This document shows positions 58,301-64,000 of a DNA stretch of 64,000 nucleotides, one piece after another (position 1 is the stretch's first letter; each line of letters opens with the position of its first letter). A program made the position numbers and the translations under genes. This DNA comes from Limnanthes douglasii subsp. nivea. Taxonomy: Eukaryota; Streptophyta; Magnoliopsida; Brassicales; Limnanthaceae. The notes under the pieces were generated by a model, which ran no database searches, had not been told where the DNA came from, and saw nothing but the letters and a program-made list of their open reading frames with translations. The stretch is from NCBI GenBank assembly GCA_036936605.1, contig JAUPFV010000003.1, positions 146,042,997 through 146,106,996 on the forward strand, written 5' to 3'.

Positions 58301-61300
58301 ACGTGTCTTATGCGCAACACCGTCTATTGGATTGTTGTTGTTCTACCATTAGAAAATTTATTAATCATTGGAGAATTAGCATGTGGACTATTGAGATGAT
58401 ATCTAATGTTAGTTTAAATTTCAACATGTGTTTTATTTTATACTTTTCCCAATGTCTTTTATTCTTTTTAATATTTATGTTTTCTTTTTATCCCTCTTAG
58501 TAAAAATTTATTTTTGTTTTCTTATTTTCCTTTGATAAAAAATGGTACATAATTAGGATGTGACTATGGAATACTGATATATTAAGTGTCTAAAATGGTG
58601 TCACTTTAAGTAAGGAACAACCACCAATAATCGCTGCATAACCTCTCACGGTAACTCCACTAGCTTCTCATTATACTTTTAAAAATTCTAAAATCAAATT
58701 AGGTCGGGGGATTTTTTTAAAAGCGGGATCAACTATTCTTGCATAATTTATTATGAAGAAGATTTTCATAAACGTTTTCGACGTGATGATTAAAAAAATC
58801 ATACAAAAGAAGTACATTATAATTGAAAAAGGTTACGTTTATCAAATGCAAGCGAAATTACGATTGCTACTGATTGTGGTAATTGAGACTATTATGGACA
58901 GAGAGACTCTAATAAATTGTTTTGATTACAAAATAATATTTTAAACATGGTCTTGATTGCTCATACATTATGTGCTACTGGATTTTTTTTCAATTATTTA
59001 AAATTTACCCTAACCAACTGGTGCCGAACATGTAGAGGTGGCTGATTGCATCGACTATAATTATAATTATGCAAAGAATCTATTTTCAATGCGTGAGACA
59101 TTAGAATTTGCCCCAATAATCTTTCCAAAATAATTTCAATTTTATTACATATTCTTACACAACCAATGTAAGGTAGTAATCAATTCACATAACTCTATAC
59201 AGACTTAGAAGATGAGTTTTGTGCTCGTGACTAGAGATCGAGAGACATGAAACCTCGTCTGATATTCTTCTCTTGAGATAAATTAAGTGTATAAAAGTAA
59301 GTGTTTTTTACTTAGGTGGTTTTTCTGATGTATTTTTGTAGAATATAAAGGGTTGGATTTATTTTTTCTATTGAAGAACACATGTGCATAATCGTAGATT
59401 GAGCACAACCGAGAAGAAAAGCATTCATACATTTTGGAGTGTAGCTGAATATGACAGAGAGAGTCATACCATAATATGGTGTACCCCAATAATTTACGTC
59501 ATTTAGGTATTGTCCCTCAGATGATAGGTTATTCATAGTAAAACCCTCAAGGGCCAATATGATAATGAGTGAAACCGTTACGGCTCCAAAGGTTGAAGAA
59601 TGAAGGTCAGTTTGGTCCTTTCCTTAGGTTTCCGCAGTAACCCCGTCAAACTCAACAAAGACTTATCCAAAGAGAAAAAAATATACAACCTTCTATACCC
59701 GTTACAAAATGTTATTATATAAAAATGAAGAATTATATTGAGACCATAAAGATTGCACCAAATAAGGACGTAATGGACATTGATTATACTCAAAAGCTAA
59801 AATATGATACCCGTTACAAAATGTTATTATATAAAAATGAAAAATTATATTGAGACCATAAAGATTGCACCAAATAAGGACGTAATGGACATTGATACTC
59901 AAAAGCTAAAATATGATATAAATATCAGATTTGTCCAAAAGTATACACTGAACAAATTACAAAACAAATAGGCTTTAACAATGGTCATGCTTTGAAGAAA
60001 CATAAGAAAGAGACGTGAGTAGTGGTTTGAACCCTGCATTTTATCTTGTCATTCTCCCTATTATACGTATAACAAAAGAAATGACTCAAATTTGGTCATT
60101 AGTAATATTAATGGGAGATGGTATTGGCTCATCAAGTGATCCTCCCATTATTATGGTATCCATGACTTTTGTTGATACATGAGAATATATTAAATAATCT
60201 CCCTTCTCTATTGTTGGATAATTTTGCTACTGTAACCTAAATTTGTTTTGACATGTTAGTGAAGAAGTTAAAAAAATTGTTTCTTATATGATGAAGTCAT
60301 TTTTAATGTATAATGAGGTCGGAGCACTCGTCTATCAATTTTACAACTATGCAAATCGAGCTAAGTCTATATGTATGTATTCATATGCTCTCTCCATCGA
60401 TATTGAATTTATTTTATGTTATGTAACATGATTTATTTATCTTTCTGGTGCATGTTATGTTCAATGACTTCAACATGTTGGCACGTACACAAAACAGGGG
60501 CTTAAATATGCTCGATCTAATGTATTTGTTAAACATGAAAGTCAAACCTCTTGAGGATCAACGATAAGTTAGGTTAAAAGAAACCCAAGTAGAAGAGTAT
60601 ATCACCAAACAATAATAAGAGACATATGAATCTAAGCACATTTAGGCCAACAATTGGACATGTAGAGATGGGTGATAGAAAAAATAAAAGTATACATTGT
60701 TAATTAAAGTAGCATCGGTTATGAATGATGCACGCAAGAAAACCTGTAGCATGTGGAATGTATTACTACCCTTTATGAGTAACAAAGGTTGCAACATGAA
60801 ATATATTAAAAGATGAATGGATCCAATATGAAGGTCATTTAAAAGAAACCTATGAGTTTTCTGACAAAATTTGCGGAACACAAACAAAAATTGGAAGTCA
60901 ATCTCATTGCGAGAACAAAGTAACAAAGGTTTTATAATTCCAGTATGAGAAAAAATATATCAGTTCGCTACAATAAGTTTGTACCCAAACCTTGTTAGTG
61001 CCAAGCATCATATATAAAGTTTTAGAATTTCATGACAATTCAAAATAGAAACCATATTTACTATCAAAACTATAGATGATTTGTATTGGTCTTCTTGCAA
61101 ATATAATTAAAAGACCATATGATCATTGAATGAAGCTTTATGACCTTTAGACTTTGAAATAGTTTATGTATTTATATTCAATTTTCCTTAGCAATAAATT
61201 ACATGTGTTGTGTATTATATACAAGAGTATTTTAATGGGCTTATTGTATTGGTCCTATTTTATTTATATTACATGATAGTGTAACAATTAATCCTTCTAA

Positions 61301-61601
61301 ATTATTCAATGTCTAAACATACATTGGTGTGCCTTATATTTATTTTAGTAAATTGTATTATAGAATCATATCTCACATAAGATAGTGTTGAACTAGAACC
61401 ACTAGAATGGGTCTAACATCACTCAAACAAAATATAATTTATTCAGACAAGTACCTAGGGGTTAGAGATATTATCTGATTTCTCAGGCACCACAATCGTG
61501 AGTCTTCACCTAATAAATATCCCCATGATATATGAAGAATAATGGAAGATATTTATTTAACCACTAAGATACAACGTTAACTATATATTTGACGTAGTTT
61601 A
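55389..61601. other. Diverged AT-rich DNA of region 3
   Basis: From 55804 it aligns with 6118-11550 and 34623-40620 but with many substitutions and indels, clearly older than the region 1/2 split. 55389-55803 is unique to this copy. It lacks the solo LTR (empty site near 59765) and has its own 112-bp tandem duplication (59698-59809, 59810-59920). It ends where the LTR at 61602 is inserted. No gene is recognised; reverse frames near 59283-59902 are broken relative to regions 1 and 2. Confidence 0.7.
59698..59920. repeat. 112-bp tandem duplication spanning the empty LTR site
   Basis: Units starting ACCCGTTACAAAATG at 59698 and CCCGTTAC at 59810, both including the GGACGTAATGGACATTGAT stretch where regions 1 and 2 carry the solo LTR. 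Few differences, so fairly recent. Confidence 0.85.
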
Positions 61602-61978
61602 TGATGAGTTCGGAGATTTGAGTCACTGTGCCTTGATTAAATCTGAAGGGCAATCTGGACGAAACCACCACAATGAAATTCCGAACAGGACAAATGTATT
61701 AATTCTTGACTAATCCAGTTGCTAATCAACTTAAAATATATTACTAATGGGCCCTTAAACTCGACACGGTTTCATGACCGGATCCAATAAGCCCATGGGT
61801 CAGTAATTAAGTATAAATACTTCAACCACTTTCATTAATGATGGTGATCAACTTTATTACTAGTATGAAGCTTAATTATCTCTCTACTTTTCACACTAAA
61901 CACAAAACACCACTAAATTACCAAAACACTTTTTAAACACTTTACTAGATTACCCTCAAGCAGAAATAAACCACACCA
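61602..61978 (+). mobile_element. 5' LTR of an Ogre/Tat-like element
   Basis: 377 bp, TGATGAG to CCACACCA, followed by AA and a primer site. It contains a TATAAATAC promoter-like motif at about 61812-61820. It is homologous to the solo LTRs at 9490 and 38558 and to the minus-strand LTR at 19694. It interrupts region 3 DNA after GTTTA (61597-61601); the 3' LTR is outside the window. Confidence 0.82.
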
Positions 61979-61981
61979 AAT

Positions 61982-62000
61982 TGGCGACCACAGTGGGAGG
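61982..62000 (+). other. Primer-binding site of the Ogre/Tat-like element
   Basis: TGGCGACCACAGTGGGAGG fits the TGGCGAC...GGGG type attributed to tRNA-Arg priming in Ogre/Tat elements, three bases after the LTR end. Confidence 0.7.
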
Positions 62001-62049
62001 CGATGGTGCCTGAATTTTACATTCAAAACCAGCAAGTAAAGCAGTTTAG

Positions 62050-62425
62050 ATGGATTCGAATGAGCAGAATTTTCCACCCCTTAAAGTGGAAAGTGCAAGG
62101 AAAAACAAGGAATATAGCATCGAAGAGCAAAACTAGTTAAAGGCTAAAATAAAGGCGTTGAGAGCAATAAAACAAGCAGAAAAAAGAATTAAGGAGAAAT
62201 CTGGAGCGTCAGTACTTTACCACACTGATAATCCTAGAGAAAATGAGCAGTCTTTAAAGACTTGCCTCAGCTAAAAAAAGACGCACCGATCTAAGCTTGT
62301 TGAGAGTTCAGCATCTGATTCCTCCAGCAGTTCCTCAAATAAGGCAGAACTTGAAGAATCACTATCTTCAAGTAGTGATGAAGAAAGATCTAGAAATAAG
62401 ATGAGATTAACTAAAAACATTTGAG
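62050..62425 (+). pseudogene. Start of gag of the Ogre/Tat-like element
   Basis: From the ATG at 62050 the frame reads MDSNEQNFPPLKVES and a Lys/Glu-rich stretch, with a TAG at codon 29 and a TAA near 62272. After a frame change a Ser/Asp/Glu-rich segment (SSASDSSSSSSNKAELEE) runs to about 62423. No gag core, zinc knuckle, protease, RT or RNase H follows; the next sequence is integrase. The element is an internal-deletion derivative. Confidence 0.6.
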
Positions 62426-62434
62426 AAAAAAAAC

Positions 62435-63226
62435 ATAATAGTAGTAGTGGATTATTTTTCCAAGTGGGTGGAAGCGGAACCTCTAGCAGGAACAAAATCA
62501 AAAGATTTAATCAAGTTCGTTATCTCGAATATTTGTTGTCGGTTTGGGGTGCCGATAAAAATCACAACAGATAATGGGCCTCAATTCGATAACAAGGAGT
62601 TTAAGAGTTTTTGCCTTTCCAGGGGCATACGACAATGTTTTTCCGCCTCGTTCCATCCCCAGGCTAATGGTCAGGTGGAAGTGACCAATCGAACGATTTT
62701 GGATGGGTTGAAAAAGAATTTGGAAGGAAAGGCCGGAAAATGGCCCGATTATTTACAGGAAGTATTGTGGGCTTATAGGACGACGCCTCGAACAACAACT
62801 GCTACATCTCCATTTGCCTTAGTGTACGGTATGGATGTTGTTGTCCCTTCGGAAATTGTCTTCCCATCGTATCGGGTGGCAGCTTACACAGAAAATTTAA
62901 ATGATCAAAGCAGAGCCTTAGAATTGGATTTGGTGGAAGAGAAAAGACGACGCACACAGCTAAAGTCTTTGCATTATCAAACGTTGATGAGAAGTATGTA
63001 TACTTCCAGAGTAAAGCAAAGAGATTTCAAGGTGGGGGACAAAGTGTTACGAAAAGTAATTCTACACAATAAAGAGAAGAGTCTTGGAAAGTTGGGGCCA
63101 AATTGGGAGGGCCCTTATGAAGTAACGGCGAAAATAAAACAGGGAACATATAGATTAAAAGACAAGGAAGGGCGATATCTTAGGTATCCATGGAATATCG
63201 AACACTTAAAATTGTATATGGAATGA
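62435..63226 (+). pseudogene. Integrase, 5'-truncated, of the Ogre/Tat-like element
   Basis: A clean frame of about 260 codons: VVDYFSKWVEAEPLAG, NICCRFGVPIKITTDNG, ASFHPQANGQVEVTNRT, LWAYRTTPRTTTATSPFALVYG, then the C-terminal module GKLGPNWEGPYEVT...YPWNIEHLKLY. The second Asp (TDNG) and the Glu (QVEVTN) are present. The zinc domain and the first catalytic Asp (DLVGP) are lost at the deletion junction near 62430, so it cannot integrate. It has no start of its own. The good frame quality suggests the element is young. Confidence 0.88.
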
Positions 63227-63358
63227 GGAAGAAGTTAGCATGTAATGTTTATCTTTTGTGCATTTTCAGGTTTACGAAACAACGAAGACATATTATTTCT
63301 TACCCTGTTAGGCACAGGAAGCTTTTAACGAGGTGTCACTATGAGCTGATCAATAAAT

Positions 63359-63487
63359 TAACATTTTTTGCCTCAAATTATTCTTTCTGAGACAACATTT
63401 TTTGCCTCGAATTATTATGAGACAAACTTTTTTACCCCGAATTATTCTTTATGAGACAATATTTTTTTCCTCCCGTTATTCTATATA
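63359..63487. repeat. About 33-bp tandem repeats after pol
   Basis: Four units of about 30-34 bp with core GAGACAACATTTTTTGCCTC and a TTATTCTTTAT-like end. They lie between pol and the antisense ORF, the same place as the minisatellite at 24937-25209. Confidence 0.8.
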
Positions 63488-63765
63488 AGCTTGCCTTAGC
63501 GCAGCGTACAACGATTATTACGATGAAAATCGGCCCCAAGCAACCATTCAACGCAAGTTGGCACACACTTATTTTTTCATATAAAAAATATGAAGATTAA
63601 CAAGTTATAAAATTGTCATTTCAAAAAGTGGCATAATCAAAAATTCGAGGAGGACGCTCTTCAGAGCAAGTCAGATAGATTACAGAAATTGCCTTACAAG
63701 GACTTATACACAAAGATTGCCAAACATGCTACCATCTATATTACAAAATTTATCTAGTCAGAATT

Positions 63766-64000
63766 TTACAAGGAGTCGCTCTCCTCGGAATCCGATGACT
63801 CACTATCACTAACCACAATGTTAGGAGGACAAAGGTCGGGGGAGACGAGCTTCCACAAACTTCCTAAGTTGTACTCAGGGTATTCTTCATGAATTTGGGT
63901 GATCAGGTCTGCTCGGATTGTAGCATCTCGAGTGTTGAGATTGTCCGCACACTTGGCCGCATAGGCATTCAAAGCTTTTTCTTTCTCCTCCTCAACTTGT
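63766..64000 (-). CDS. Antisense extra ORF of the Ogre/Tat-like element, C-terminal part
   Basis: Reverse frame open from the window edge to the stop at 63766. Glu/Lys-rich start, then NTRDATIRADLITQI, EYNLGSLWKLVSPD and an acidic Ser/Asp/Glu tail (SDSESSDSEESDSL). The RD...I.AD...NLG..WK..P pattern matches the end of the decayed antisense ORF at about 24420-24500. Both lie about 0.5 kb downstream of a Tat pol on the opposite strand. Function unknown; such extra ORFs are a known trait of Tat-lineage elements. The N-terminal part is outside the window. Confidence 0.7.
   Translation of the reverse strand, partial: QVEEEKEKALNAYAAKCADNLNTRDATIRADLITQIHEEYPEYNLGSLWKLVSPDLCPPNIVVSDSESSDSEESDSL

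Overview
The window is nuclear DNA of a flowering plant, most likely a eudicot. The evidence is plant-type U1 and U4 snRNA genes with the plant USE/TATA promoter, gene fragments reading as plant SF3B1, and nested plant LTR retrotransposons (Ty1/copia, and Ty3/gypsy of the Tat/Ogre type with a second RNase H and an antisense extra ORF). The DNA is AT-rich and repeat-laden. I see no intact protein-coding host gene. The parts that may still be functional are the snRNA genes.

The layout is a repeated block. Region 1 (1-18157) and region 2 (26313-53005) share one order: composite copia/gypsy repeat, a spliceosome-gene block (U1 snRNA on +, U4 snRNA on -, truncated SF3B1 on -), 6-7 kb of AT-rich DNA holding a solo LTR, then a decayed Tat-type element on +. 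Region 3 (53006-61601) repeats only the U4 promoter, a longer SF3B1 fragment and a much more diverged version of the AT-rich DNA that lacks the solo LTR. Between regions 1 and 2 (18158-26312) lie unshared remains of other Tat-type elements: an LTR on -, an antisense ORF on +, and an integrase fragment on -. Region 2 also carries tandem copies of a 2.27 kb composite unit and a nearly complete copia element (42041-47424) inserted in the LTR of the Tat element. From 61602 to the window end is an internally deleted Tat/Ogre-like element whose 5' LTR belongs to the family of the solo LTR.

The snRNA genes are the main positive finding. U1 and U4 each have the USE at -76/-66, a TATA box near -32 and a 3' box, the layout of plant Pol II snRNA genes. 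They face each other about 0.7 kb apart, with the SF3B1 fragment directly upstream of U4. All SF3B1 copies stop about 55 residues short of the normal C terminus and have no start, so they are pseudogene fragments. One is open but headless, one has a 4-bp duplication, and the third has that duplication and a nonsense codon.

Several breakpoints carry short filler copied from nearby sequence, the signature of template-switching end joining. Shared and unshared lesions order the events: region 3 split off early, the solo LTR inserted, regions 1 and 2 duplicated, the copia element inserted, and the SF3B1 block appears to have been homogenised between regions 1 and 3. All identities and divergences were judged by eye.
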